In this document: positions 54,655 to 61,719 of the stretch, piece after piece | Layout of the letters: the number at the start of each line of letters is the position of its first letter | How positions within the stretch are numbered: position 1 is the first letter of the stretch | Assembly: GCF_003217355.1 (NCBI RefSeq) | Contig: NZ_QJTK01000015.1 | Span: forward strand, 16,145-80,144 | Source of the DNA: Rhodobacter viridis | Lineage (GTDB): Bacteria; Pseudomonadota; Alphaproteobacteria; Rhodobacterales; Rhodobacteraceae | Length of the DNA: 64,000 nt | Direction: 5' to 3' | Position numbers and translations under genes: made by a program | Notes under the pieces: generated by a model | What the model was told of the DNA's origin: nothing | Database searches by the model: none | Seen by the model: the letters and a program-made list of their open reading frames with translations, nothing else

Positions 54655-55716
54655 TCACGCTGCGCCCCCTTTTGCCTGTGCCAGCTTGACCAGCACAGAA
54701 TCAGTTTCGTCTGGCGAAACGCGGGCGTAATGCTCGATCACGTTCGCCGCATAGCGTACCGACCACCCCATGTGGTTGGCGATCTCGGCAAGCGACAGGC
54801 CAGCGTTGAGAAGCCGGGTCGCGGCCGTGCCTCGGGCGTCATAGAGGCGCAAATCATCCGAAACCTTCGCCTTGTCACGCCATTGCCGCACCCCTTCCGA
54901 GGCGCGATGCGGGGTCAGGGCATTGCCCCTCGCATTGGTAAGGATCAATAGGCGATCCTTGGGCGTGGCGTCGATCACAGCGGCAAGCGCCGGGGTGATC
55001 GGGATATGGGCGAGACGGCCGCGCTTGTTTGTCCTGACCCGCAGGCGACGGCCCTTCGGGGTGTCTTCGACGTTGCCGGTCGTGAGCTTGATCAGGTCAG
55101 CCGGGCGCAGACCAGTTTCGCAAGCCGCGCACAAGATCCGCCGCGCCCACTCCGGGGCGATCGCATTGAAGGCCTCGATATGCGCAGGCGTCCAGACCAC
55201 TTCGGAGCGGTCCACATCGTAAATCTTGCGCAGCTTGTGGCAATGATGCTCGGAAAGCTTGCCTTCCTCTACCGCCCAATTCAGGACGCGCACCGCGTGA
55301 ATGCCCGCCATATCGTGCTGTTTCGGGGAATGCTTCCAGAGCGCCCGCCACGCGTTCACTTCGCCACGCGATCCGCGATCTTCGAAGATGATCGCGGGGG
55401 CGTCCTTGAAGTGTTCCGCGAATCGCAAGGCCCATTTGCGCAGATCGAGGCGGGACCGCTCGCCTTTCGGCATTGCGGTGCTGGACAGGAAGTCATCCAC
55501 CATTTCGGGGGTCATGTAGACAGCCGACTTCGGCCGGGTCGAGGCCTCGGCATAGGCACGGAAAAATTCGGGCGAGGTCGGGTAGTGCAGCACGTCTTCC
55601 CAGAATTTCGGGCCACCGCGCCACGCGTAGAAGTGCCACTTGACCTTGCCACCGGCCAGCTTGCGCTTCACCGCGTGCACCTTGTCGGGGAAACTCTTCG
55701 GGCGCTCACGATGCAC
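54655..55716 (-). CDS. Tyrosine recombinase/phage integrase
   Basis: A 353-residue integrase. The catalytic core has Arg in CETGLRPADLIKL, Lys in RTNKRGR, the second Arg in YDARGTAATRLL, His in ANHMGW and the nucleophile Tyr in VIEHYARVS. The first His of the usual HxxR box is Tyr here (YDAR), as in some alphaproteobacterial phage integrases. It lies beside tRNA-Cys with its C-terminus toward the tRNA, as expected for a tRNA-targeting element. Confidence 0.95.
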   Translation of the reverse strand: MHRERPKSFPDKVHAVKRKLAGGKVKWHFYAWRGGPKFWEDVLHYPTSPEFFRAYAEASTRPKSAVYMTPEMVDDFLSSTAMPKGERSRLDLRKWALRFAEHFKDAPAIIFEDRGSRGEVNAWRALWKHSPKQHDMAGIHAVRVLNWAVEEGKLSEHHCHKLRKIYDVDRSEVVWTPAHIEAFNAIAPEWARRILCAACETGLRPADLIKLTTGNVEDTPKGRRLRVRTNKRGRLAHIPITPALAAVIDATPKDRLLILTNARGNALTPHRASEGVRQWRDKAKVSDDLRLYDARGTAATRLLNAGLSLAEIANHMGWSVRYAANVIEHYARVSPDETDSVLVKLAQAKGGAA

Positions 55717-55906
55717 GGCCAGCTTTCCACTTCTCGAGCGGGGTCAGATTGGCCTGCGCCGCTTCGGAAGCGCCGCCCGCCGTGATACGGAAGCGCACCC
55801 CCTCAGGCGTCTCAACCGTCACGCTAACCTGTTCCCAGCCTGCGGCCTTCGCGGCTTCGAAAGCAGGGGTCAGGTCAGACTTGCGAATGAGGGGGTGACG
55901 CGCCAT
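55706..55906 (-). CDS. Small protein upstream of and overlapping the integrase gene
   Basis: A 66-residue protein, MARHPLIRKSDLTPAFEAAKAAGWE onward, with a helix followed by two short strands (VSVTVETPEGVRFRITAGG). Its 3' end overlaps the integrase start by 11 bases. Similar small genes often precede integrases in alphaproteobacterial phages; a recombination-directionality or regulatory role is possible but unproven. Confidence 0.65.
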   Translation of the reverse strand: MARHPLIRKSDLTPAFEAAKAAGWEQVSVTVETPEGVRFRITAGGASEAAQANLTPLEKWKAGRAS

Positions 55907-55974
55907 GCGGGGTCGCCTTCGACACAGGTTGAACAGGAATAGGTTGCGGGAAATTTTGGCGCCCCGCCGCGCCC

Positions 55975-55998
55975 GAGGGGCCTAGTGGACGGCCCCTC
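55975..55998. terminator. Hairpin downstream of the capsid gene
   Basis: Perfect eight-base stem GAGGGGCC/GGCCCCTC with an eight-base loop, 12 bases after the capsid stop. No T run follows on the minus strand, so termination is possible rather than certain. Confidence 0.4.
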
Positions 55999-56010
55999 GA
56001 AGCGCTCAGC

Positions 56011-57474
56011 TTATTGGCCGGGGTTCCGATACCAGGTTTTCGGCTGAACGAAGGCCGCAGCCACGGCCCAGACCACGCGGAATTCGAGCCCGAGGCGTTC
56101 CCAGGCGTCGCGCATTTCGACAGCCGGGGCGCGATTGCCGTCAAGGAAGGAAACGGCCAGGCCATCGGCCCGCTTCGGATCAGCCGTGACATACCACGCC
56201 TTCGAGGGCAGACCCGCCTCGCAAACGATGTCGAGCTTTTTCGAGAACGGGTTGACGCCATCGACAGTCGTCGCGGCAAGCTCTGCCACCAGCTGCTCCG
56301 CGACGGTCAGCAGATCGGGCGGAACCACCAGTTGCGCCGGCATGATCGACAGAAGGGCCCCTTGCGTGTCCTTCTGCAGCATCATCGCCGCCCGCGCGGC
56401 CGTAAGCGAAGTGACGTTCGGCGCTGCGCCAGTCGCCGCCAGATTGCCGCGGTCGGCATGGAACGTCGTCTTGCCATCGAGAAGAGTCTGGCCCGCGCCG
56501 CTGTTTGCCAGAAGCGGTTCCAGGATCACGTCGCGCAGGGTTCCCATCGCGCCATCGATCATCTTCCGCGCCACCTGAGATTCCAGATTGAGCGAGTTCG
56601 CCGAATTGATGATCGCTTCGCGCGTGATGTGGTAGTTCGCGCCATAGTGCGACAGAAGCGGGGCAGCTTCGCCGGTTTCATCGACGGTCACGCTTTGAAT
56701 GTCGGCACCCTCGGCAATCTTCCTGAGCTTGCCCGAAGCGGACAGCCCGACCAGGCGATGCGATCGGAAATCCTCGGCGCTCATTTCGTGCGTGGCCCGC
56801 AGGATCTCCGGGGGCTGCGTCTCGATCGCCCGGCCGAGAACGGCATTCAGACCCGCCGTCGTGGCGTGATAGTAATCCGAGGACGTGTGCGCCCCGCTCA
56901 TCCAGAACCGCATCGCGTCCGTGTCGCCCGCCACGGCCGCGCGGGCTTCCCGCGCAACCATGCGAGCCATGTCCGGCCGCGACATGCCGACGAATTCGCG
57001 CCCCGTGGTCGGCTCATAGGACAGCCCCAGACGTTGGGCCATCTGGGCCGCCATCGCATCGCCCAGGCGCGCGGACAAGCTGACCGACTGCCGGTCGGCA
57101 CGGTAGAAATCGGCGGGCGGGTGCGCGTGATGCGCACCGCCGCTCAGTTCGATATCCTTTTGCTTCCGGAGCGTGAGCATCGCCGCCACTGCCGCATCGG
57201 CCATCACTTCGCCGTCCTTCTTGGTCGGCTCGGCCTCGCCCTGATCCGCCAGCAGCTGTTCAGCGATTTGCTTGATCTCGGCCGCGTTGAGCTCCGCCAT
57301 CTTGCCAAGTTCGGCAATCTTCTTCAGCGACGGCGCCAGCGTTTCGGCCGCGGTCATCGTCAGGCCTGCGGCGGCCATCACTTCGCCCGCCCAGTCGGGC
57401 AGCCCCTTCTTGCTCGCAAGGCTGTTCATCTGTGCCAGCAGCCGCGCGGGCGGGTGCATCATGTCATTCGGCAT
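56011..57474 (-). CDS. Phage major capsid protein, Mu gpT-like
   Basis: A 487-residue protein. Residues 1 to ~130 are helical and charged (ETLAPSLKKIAELGKMAELN), like a scaffold or delta domain. The rest resembles Mu gpT and the capsid half of prohead protease/capsid fusion proteins: SHYGANYHITREAIINSANSL, TLLDGKTTFHADRGNLA, and PFSKKLDIVCEAGLPSKAWYV. It lies 23 bases after a ClpP-like protease gene. Of two adjacent ATGs the second has better spacing from AAAGGA. No portal, terminase or tail genes are seen nearby. Confidence 0.88.
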   Translation of the reverse strand: MPNDMMHPPARLLAQMNSLASKKGLPDWAGEVMAAAGLTMTAAETLAPSLKKIAELGKMAELNAAEIKQIAEQLLADQGEAEPTKKDGEVMADAAVAAMLTLRKQKDIELSGGAHHAHPPADFYRADRQSVSLSARLGDAMAAQMAQRLGLSYEPTTGREFVGMSRPDMARMVAREARAAVAGDTDAMRFWMSGAHTSSDYYHATTAGLNAVLGRAIETQPPEILRATHEMSAEDFRSHRLVGLSASGKLRKIAEGADIQSVTVDETGEAAPLLSHYGANYHITREAIINSANSLNLESQVARKMIDGAMGTLRDVILEPLLANSGAGQTLLDGKTTFHADRGNLAATGAAPNVTSLTAARAAMMLQKDTQGALLSIMPAQLVVPPDLLTVAEQLVAELAATTVDGVNPFSKKLDIVCEAGLPSKAWYVTADPKRADGLAVSFLDGNRAPAVEMRDAWERLGLEFRVVWAVAAAFVQPKTWYRNPGQ

Positions 57475-57499
57475 CATCTTTCCTTTCTGATGGTCGCGG

Positions 57500-58090
57500 T
57501 CACGCCGCACGGTTGCTGCCCGCAAAGCGCATCCGAACCGCCTCGGGGGTGTGCTTGAAGGCGTTGAGGTCGAAGCCCGACGGCATGGCGCAAGCGCGCA
57601 CCTGCCCCGTGGCGATTTCGTCGGCAAAGTGCAGAGTCACCGCCTCTTCCGCGGTCAACCAGGTCTCGGCCCGCATCCAGTCCGCGACACGCGCCACGGG
57701 CTGCCCGGTTGCCCGCGCATAAGCCCGGGCATAGGTGGCGGACAGCTTGTCGAGAGTATCCGCCGCTTTGCGGTGCGTCTCGGCCGCACCAATGGTCAGG
57801 CTTGACGGGTCATGAATCATCAGATGCGCTGCGTCATGCATGACGATCCGGGCCGCGCCCATGATCGCCAGCGAAGCCGCCGAAGCGGCAAGGCCGACTA
57901 CCCGCGCCGTAACCTTGCCGTGCGCCTCGATCGACGCCATGACGGCCGCTCCGGTGAAGGCGCAACCGCCCGGGCTGTTAACCACCAGTTCGACGGCTTC
58001 GCCTTGATGAAAGGCGAGAAACTCGCCCACTCCGGTTTGGGTGAACGGGTCTTCCCCCACGAAGCCTTCGAGGATCAGTTGCGCAACCAT
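57500..58090 (-). CDS. ClpP-like phage head maturation protease
   Basis: A 196-residue serine protease with the ClpP/crotonase-like fold. VELVVNSPGGCAFTGAAV is the oxyanion segment, the nucleophile is Ser73 in SAASLAIMGA, and the general base is the His in HLMIHDPSS. Such proteases cleave the capsid precursor's N-terminal part. It is upstream of the capsid gene in a different frame, so protease and capsid are separate proteins here. Confidence 0.9.
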   Translation of the reverse strand: MVAQLILEGFVGEDPFTQTGVGEFLAFHQGEAVELVVNSPGGCAFTGAAVMASIEAHGKVTARVVGLAASAASLAIMGAARIVMHDAAHLMIHDPSSLTIGAAETHRKAADTLDKLSATYARAYARATGQPVARVADWMRAETWLTAEEAVTLHFADEIATGQVRACAMPSGFDLNAFKHTPEAVRMRFAGSNRAA

Positions 58091-58099
58091 CCGCGCACC

Positions 58100-58630
58100 T
58101 CAGATTTCGTCCGAGGCTTCGGAAAGGCCCAGATCCTCGGCCCGCTTGCGCACGAAGGCCGCGGCCCGCGCCGTGTTGACCAGGAAGACGCGGACGGCGG
58201 TCGCCTTTTCTTTCTGCTCCAGGATCGCCAGCGACGCCTCCAGCATGCCGATATTCTGGCAGAACCAACGAGTGAAACGCAGCGGCGAACCATCCCCGTC
58301 GATCGCCTCGAAGACGACAACACCGGCATAGGTGCCGGGGGCGGCAAGATCGATCCCTTCGGCACGGCCACGCCCGAGGGCATTCGAAAGGGCACTCGCA
58401 GCAAATGAGGGGGGAATGCCAATGGCAGCAATCTCCGCTCCGGCTTCGCCGCCCATCAGATCAAGCTGAAGGCGAAGCTCAAAAGCTTGCGACAAGGTGA
58501 AGGCCTGCCATTGCGCTTCGACATCCGAGGCATTGGCCGCGGAGAAGAAGGTGAGGTTTCCGTGACGGCGGAGGGCGTTGAAGTGCTCCCTCTTGCAGTC
58601 GGTGCAGTTCAAGAGTCCAGCAAGGCGCAT
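58100..58630 (-). CDS. Hypothetical element protein (176 aa)
   Basis: Not recognised. It has an N-terminal CTDCKREHFNALRRHGNL with a CxxC pair that could bind a metal, an amphipathic middle (FTLSQAFELRLQLDLMGG), and a C-terminal helical part with LEASLAILEQKEKATAV. It is nine bases upstream of the head protease gene in the same operon. The second of two adjacent ATGs is chosen for spacing from GGAG. A long palindrome lies just upstream. Confidence 0.7.
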   Translation of the reverse strand: MRLAGLLNCTDCKREHFNALRRHGNLTFFSAANASDVEAQWQAFTLSQAFELRLQLDLMGGEAGAEIAAIGIPPSFAASALSNALGRGRAEGIDLAAPGTYAGVVVFEAIDGDGSPLRFTRWFCQNIGMLEASLAILEQKEKATAVRVFLVNTARAAAFVRKRAEDLGLSEASDEI

Positions 58631-58656
58631 CATGATCTCCGTTCGGGCTTTCCTGT

Positions 58657-58701
58657 ATCTGGTAACGTTGCCATATCTAAAATATGGCAACGTTACCAGA
58701 T
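58657..58701. repeat. Perfect 20-bp inverted repeat with 5-base loop
   Basis: Left arm 58657-58676 and right arm 58682-58701 are exact reverse complements around CTAAA. Each arm contains TGGTAACGTTGCCA, itself a near-palindrome. It begins directly after the stop of the 94-codon gene and ends 27 bases before the next start. It could be a tandem operator or a hairpin in the operon mRNA. Confidence 0.9.
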
Positions 58702-58986
58702 TTATTTTTGCACCCGGTTCGCCCCCAAACCAATCGCGGCCATCATCTCGTTCGGGAGTTCGGTCGGGCTCCTTCGCGGCAACCCGTCCTCGATCAACAT
58801 CATGAGGTGCTGTGCGAATTCGAGCGTGCTTGCCACACTCTCGCGCACCGCCCGGTCATCCATCACGGTCGAGCTGTTTTCGAGAGCGAGGCGGCACGTG
58901 GTGATGATCGACCCGGCCAGAAACGCCCGAGTTTCGGCAAGGTTCAAGTTGCCCTTCTCAGGGCTGAGCGCGTCTGTCGCCATCAT
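58702..58986 (-). CDS. Hypothetical element protein (94 aa)
   Basis: Not recognised. A mainly helical protein with LAETRAFLAGSIITTCRLAL and a C-terminal PRRSPTELPNEMMAAIGLG. It overlaps the preceding 62-codon gene by four bases (ATGA), so it is translationally coupled. Its stop abuts the 20-bp inverted repeat. Confidence 0.65.
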   Translation of the reverse strand: MMATDALSPEKGNLNLAETRAFLAGSIITTCRLALENSSTVMDDRAVRESVASTLEFAQHLMMLIEDGLPRRSPTELPNEMMAAIGLGANRVQK

Positions 58987-59171
58987 GACCGGGCCTCGCT
59001 GCCAGCCCGCGCCGCAAGCTCCCGGAGATAGCGAAGGAACTCCTCTTTATGTTCGGGCGAGAGCGCCTCAAAGCGCCGCTTGAATTCCTCGCGGTCAAAC
59101 TTTTCAGGGCCGACCTCTTCAGCGGAAAAGCGGTGAGCGTTCTTCGAGGCGGGGTTGAAGGCGTTCATCAA
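58983..59171 (-). CDS. Hypothetical element protein (62 aa)
   Basis: Not recognised. Highly charged, helix-forming: EEVGPEKFDREEFKRRFEAL followed by SPEHKEEFLRYLREL. Start and stop overlap the neighbouring genes by four bases each (ATGA-type), the mark of a tight operon. Confidence 0.65.
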   Translation of the reverse strand: MMNAFNPASKNAHRFSAEEVGPEKFDREEFKRRFEALSPEHKEEFLRYLRELAARAGSEARS

Positions 59172-59677
59172 GGGGTCTCCCGGATTTCTTTGCTGCCCTG
59201 GCCGGCGCTCCTGGCGATCGCTTCTGCCAGGGCGACCAGATCGGAGCGCCGCACAACGGCATAGGCTCGATCCTCGAAAAACGGGCGTGCATCGCCTCGG
59301 CCGGGCGTGTCTGCGCCCGAGACGATGTGGCAGACGTCACGAAAAACCCGTTCCACTCGGCCAATGACCATAAAGTGACACCCTTCCCGATCGAGGAGGT
59401 GAACCGTCCCGTCCGGGCTCACCACTCGGCACTTCCCGCCAGACCACATGGAAAACTGCGCGATTTCACCAGTGACCAGCCTGTATTTGGCATCCACGGT
59501 AACGCGATCGACGGGAGTGATCTGGATCATGTCGCCCTCGCGGTATCTCAAAGCGGGGATATCCGAGAGAACGCGCACATAGCGCACGGATCTTGCCTCT
59601 TCAGCGCTTCTGAAGGGGGAAATTTTGACGTCAGGCAAGCCGGGGGTGTTCCCCGAAGCGGGGTTGATAGCAGGCGT
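59168..59677 (-). CDS. Hypothetical element protein, S24-like C-terminal pattern, non-ATG start
   Basis: The open frame after the RHH gene has no ATG near its expected start. AGAGGAAA lies 4-11 bases before an in-frame ACG (59677), and the coding pattern begins there, so the start is uncertain. The middle GDMIQITPVDRVTVDAKYRL and the later HFMVIGRVERVFRD recall the C-terminal fold of S24/LexA-like proteins, but no catalytic Ser/Lys pair is evident. It follows the RHH gene within 15 bases. Confidence 0.55.
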   Translation of the reverse strand, partial: TPAINPASGNTPGLPDVKISPFRSAEEARSVRYVRVLSDIPALRYREGDMIQITPVDRVTVDAKYRLVTGEIAQFSMWSGGKCRVVSPDGTVHLLDREGCHFMVIGRVERVFRDVCHIVSGADTPGRGDARPFFEDRAYAVVRRSDLVALAEAIARSAGQGSKEIRETP

Positions 59678-59691
59678 GGTGTTTCCTCTTG

Positions 59692-59844
59692 TCAGGCTGC
59701 GGTTTGTTCGGACCGGACCTTCGCGGCCCGGATCACCTGGACAACTTCCGAGTTCTGCGAGCGCCCGTTGCTCTCGGCCTGGTCCTTGATCCAGTCCTTC
59801 AGATCGGGCGGAAGGCGAAGCTGCATCGGTTTGCGGTCGGTCAT
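59692..59844 (-). CDS. Arc-type ribbon-helix-helix protein (50 aa)
   Basis: A 50-residue RHH regulator: the strand MQLRLPPDLKDWIK, a helix, the turn ESNGRSQNSEVV and a second helix (VIRAAK). TGAGGT precedes the ATG at 59844. An in-frame ATG at 59856 abuts an operator copy and is an alternative start. It is the first gene of the minus-strand operon running to the capsid gene, and is divergent from the RHH-MazF pair. Confidence 0.8.
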   Translation of the reverse strand: MTDRKPMQLRLPPDLKDWIKDQAESNGRSQNSEVVQVIRAAKVRSEQTAA

Positions 59845-59856
59845 TGCGAACCTCAT

Positions 59857-59872
59857 GGTGTCCAAGTGACAT
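59857..59872 (-). promoter_or_regulatory. Operator copy 1 (minus orientation)
   Basis: On the minus strand ATGTCACTTGGACACC, directly followed by an ATG of the RHH frame. It shares 14 of 16 bases with copy 2. Confidence 0.7.
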
Positions 59873-59878
59873 TACTAT

Positions 59879-59894
59879 ATGTCCAATGGACACC
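59879..59894 (+). promoter_or_regulatory. Operator copy 2 (central)
   Basis: ATGTCCAATGGACACC, between the divergent RHH genes. Its core TGTCCAATGGACA is nearly self-complementary (GTCCA/TGGAC), as expected for an RHH operator. Confidence 0.7.
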
Positions 59895-59914
59895 ATTGCG
59901 TCAAGCGGATTCTC

Positions 59915-59930
59915 ATGTCCATTTGACACC
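59915..59930 (+). promoter_or_regulatory. Operator copy 3 (abuts the antitoxin start)
   Basis: ATGTCCATTTGACACC, with the ATG of the plus-strand RHH gene starting at the next base. No ribosome binding site fits between, so a leaderless transcript or an operator over the translation start is likely. Confidence 0.7.
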
Positions 59931-60344
59931 ATGCCAGAGCAAGAGAACCGGACCCTCAACGACAAGTTCATGCTTCGCCTTCCGGATGGGATGCGCGACA
60001 GGATCAAAGCTGCGGCGGATGCCAACAACCGCAGCATGAATTCCGAAATCGTCGCCACGCTCGAAGACAAGTATCCGAGGCCATTCAGCGAAGATGAAGA
60101 CTTCAGTATGGCGATCGCTTGGGCAGTCAGCTGCGACCCGAAGAGAGCCGCCGGGCGCTTCGCAGAAGAGTATCGACTTGTCTTGCAATACATTCGCGAA
60201 AAGTTCGATCTGGATCTTGCCGGGCACGACATCGAGAAGGAATACTTCAGCGATCCGCGGTTCAATGTCCCTGTTTCGAACCTCGCCAAATGGATGGAGT
60301 TTTCCTTTGGCCCTTGGGTTCGGCAACTGACAAAAGCGCTCTAA
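59931..60344 (+). CDS. Ribbon-helix-helix antitoxin of a MazF-type module
   Basis: A 137-residue protein. Residues ~12-50 (FMLRLPDGMRDRIKAAADAN, then NRSMNSEIVATLEDKY) form an Arc-type RHH DNA-binding domain. The ~85-residue C-terminal extension (EYRLVLQYIREKFDLDL, NLAKWMEFSFGPWVRQL) would wrap the toxin. It is three bases upstream of the MazF-like toxin gene. It would autoregulate through the three operator copies next to its start. Confidence 0.85.
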   Translation: MPEQENRTLNDKFMLRLPDGMRDRIKAAADANNRSMNSEIVATLEDKYPRPFSEDEDFSMAIAWAVSCDPKRAAGRFAEEYRLVLQYIREKFDLDLAGHDIEKEYFSDPRFNVPVSNLAKWMEFSFGPWVRQLTKAL

Positions 60345-60347
60345 CCC

Positions 60348-60758
60348 ATGCCGATTCAATACGACCAAACGCCGGGCACAATCCTTGTTTGCGATTTCAG
60401 CGCGGGCGGGTTCAAGGCCCCGGAAATGGTGAAACCGCGCCCGGTTGTCGTGATATCCAAACGGAAGCGCCGCTCGTCCGGGCTGCTTACGGTGGTGCCC
60501 CTCAGCACCACAGCCCCCGACCCGGTGCTTGCCCATCACTGCCAGATCACGCTTGAAAAGCCTCTTCCGCACCCACGATTCGATAAGACCGAGTGCTGGG
60601 TGAAGGGCGACATGGTGACCACGGTTTCCTTTCAGCGGCTCGATCTCTTTCGCACAGACCGAGGACCAGGAGGCGCGCGCAAATATGTGACTGTCCGCGT
60701 CTCGGATGCGCAGCTGGCGCAGATCATGGCTTGCATCCGCGAGGTCTTCGGCCTCTGA
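60348..60758 (+). CDS. PemK/MazF-type endoribonuclease toxin
   Basis: A 136-residue protein of the PemK/MazF fold. GTILVCDFSAGG, MVKPRPVVVISKRKRRSSG, LLTVVPLSTTAPDP and the later KGDMVTTVSFQRLDLF match the family's barrel strands, with the Arg/Ser/Thr catalytic region in KPRPVVVI and VVPLSTT. It would cleave mRNA unless bound by the upstream RHH antitoxin. This is a maintenance or phage-defence type module on the integrative element. Confidence 0.9.
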   Translation: MPIQYDQTPGTILVCDFSAGGFKAPEMVKPRPVVVISKRKRRSSGLLTVVPLSTTAPDPVLAHHCQITLEKPLPHPRFDKTECWVKGDMVTTVSFQRLDLFRTDRGPGGARKYVTVRVSDAQLAQIMACIREVFGL

Positions 60759-60858
60759 ACTGCGGCGCCGTGTTCATTGACGTTTAACACTGCGGTGCCT
60801 ATATGTGCTCTGTCTGCTCGCGCTTCGGCGTTGAGCCTCAAGACCGCGCAAGCGGCGA

Positions 60859-60898
60859 CCCCGCCACGGCGATAACAAGCTCGGCGGGGTTTCTATTT
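60859..60898 (+). terminator. Terminator downstream of the toxin gene
   Basis: Stem CCCCGCC/GGCGGGG with a 17-base loop, followed by TTTCTATTT, 100 bases after the toxin stop. Confidence 0.6.
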
Positions 60899-60975
60899 CC
60901 AAAGCGCAAATGGTAAAGCGGCCCCACCCGATGGCGAGGCCGCTTCGCTGGATCGCCGCCGCCCGCAGGAGACGG

Positions 60976-61026
60976 GCCGCGATCTTGCCGGGGTTTTCCC
61001 ACTCACCGGCTTACGGGGTGCTTTCG
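60976..61026. repeat. 51-bp direct repeat, copy A
   Basis: Matches 61164-61214 in 49 of 51 bases, 188 bases away. It contains an internal GCCGG...CCGGC pairing enclosing GGG/CCC, so it can fold as a hairpin on either strand. It lies in a stretch with no convincing gene. Confidence 0.9.
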
Positions 61027-61163
61027 CGCGATGACGGTTGCGCAGGCGCACCAGCCCTTCGCCCGGAATATCGAGCCCACCGAGGCGCTCGGTTCCGGTT
61101 TGGCAACGGCTACACCAGGGGCGCGACGGTGCCGGTGGATGCCGTTGCCCCGGATATCTTGGA

Positions 61164-61214
61164 GCCGCGATCCTGCCGGGGTTTGCCCACTCACCGGCTT
61201 ACGGGGTGCTTTCG
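61164..61214. repeat. 51-bp direct repeat, copy B
   Basis: Second copy of the element at 60976-61026, with two substitutions that keep the GCCGG/CCGGC pairing intact. Sequence between the copies is unrelated to either. Confidence 0.9.
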
Positions 61215-61255
61215 GCCAAGCGGATCAGCTCGGGCGCACCAACCCATTCCGTGCC

Positions 61256-61708
61256 TTACCCCGGCCGATCCCGAGGCGATCGACGGGCGGGGAGCGCGAG
61301 CCTTTTGCATCGGTCGAATGGCTCGGCTTCTGCCAGGGGCACCGCGTTAAGCGCACCGCTTGTTAAGCCGCCCGCCTTGTTAAGGCTTCCCTTGAGGTTA
61401 AGTGGGCTGCAACCATCGGGGTGCGAATTACCCGCGTCGGCAGTATGCCCGGGAAGGACCCGCAACATCTTGTGCCCGTCCGATCGACCAAGATCCGGCA
61501 ACCCGTGCTCGACCTCGATCGCAATCCGCATCACGCGCAGCTTGCGCTGCATCGTCACCAGATCACCCTTGGCCCGCATCGTGAGGCAATCGGCACCGAT
61601 CACGAGACCCGCAAGGGCCCGGTCGAGCGCCAGCAGCTGCAACGCCGTGACTGTCGCCTCACCGAAGCCCGCGCCTTTCGTCGTCGTGGTTCTCTTCGTC
61701 GTGCTCAT
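61256..61708 (-). CDS. Possible element protein (150 aa)
   Basis: Not recognised. It begins MSTTKRTTTTKGAGFGEATV, has a helical middle (VTALQLLALDRALAGLVIG) and a charged stretch AKGDLVTMQRKLRVMRIAIE. The segment CSPLNLKGSLNKAGGLTSGA is encoded by four TTAAG repeats spaced 16-18 bases. The C-terminal ~30 residues look less protein-like. It is downstream of the iteron-like cluster and in the helicase orientation. Confidence 0.4.
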   Translation of the reverse strand: MSTTKRTTTTKGAGFGEATVTALQLLALDRALAGLVIGADCLTMRAKGDLVTMQRKLRVMRIAIEVEHGLPDLGRSDGHKMLRVLPGHTADAGNSHPDGCSPLNLKGSLNKAGGLTSGALNAVPLAEAEPFDRCKRLALPARRSPRDRPG

Positions 61709-61719
61709 GCCTCACCTGC

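Larger units (their letters stand above)
60899..61255. other. Gene-poor stretch carrying the 51-bp repeat pair
   Basis: Open frames exist on both strands, but none has a convincing ribosome binding site, family resemblance or typical codon pattern. The main recognisable content is the pair of 51-bp repeats. Confidence 0.5.

Noticed and set aside
58657..58701. Hairpin-telomere (protelomerase) site
   Set aside because: Known protelomerase sites are palindromes without an unpaired 5-base centre, and no protelomerase gene is visible; an operator or mRNA hairpin is simpler.
59678..60289. N-terminal extension of the 59168-59677 protein up to base 60289
   Set aside because: The extension runs antisense to the RHH antitoxin gene, through the operator region and the small RHH gene in another frame. 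Its composition is not protein-like.
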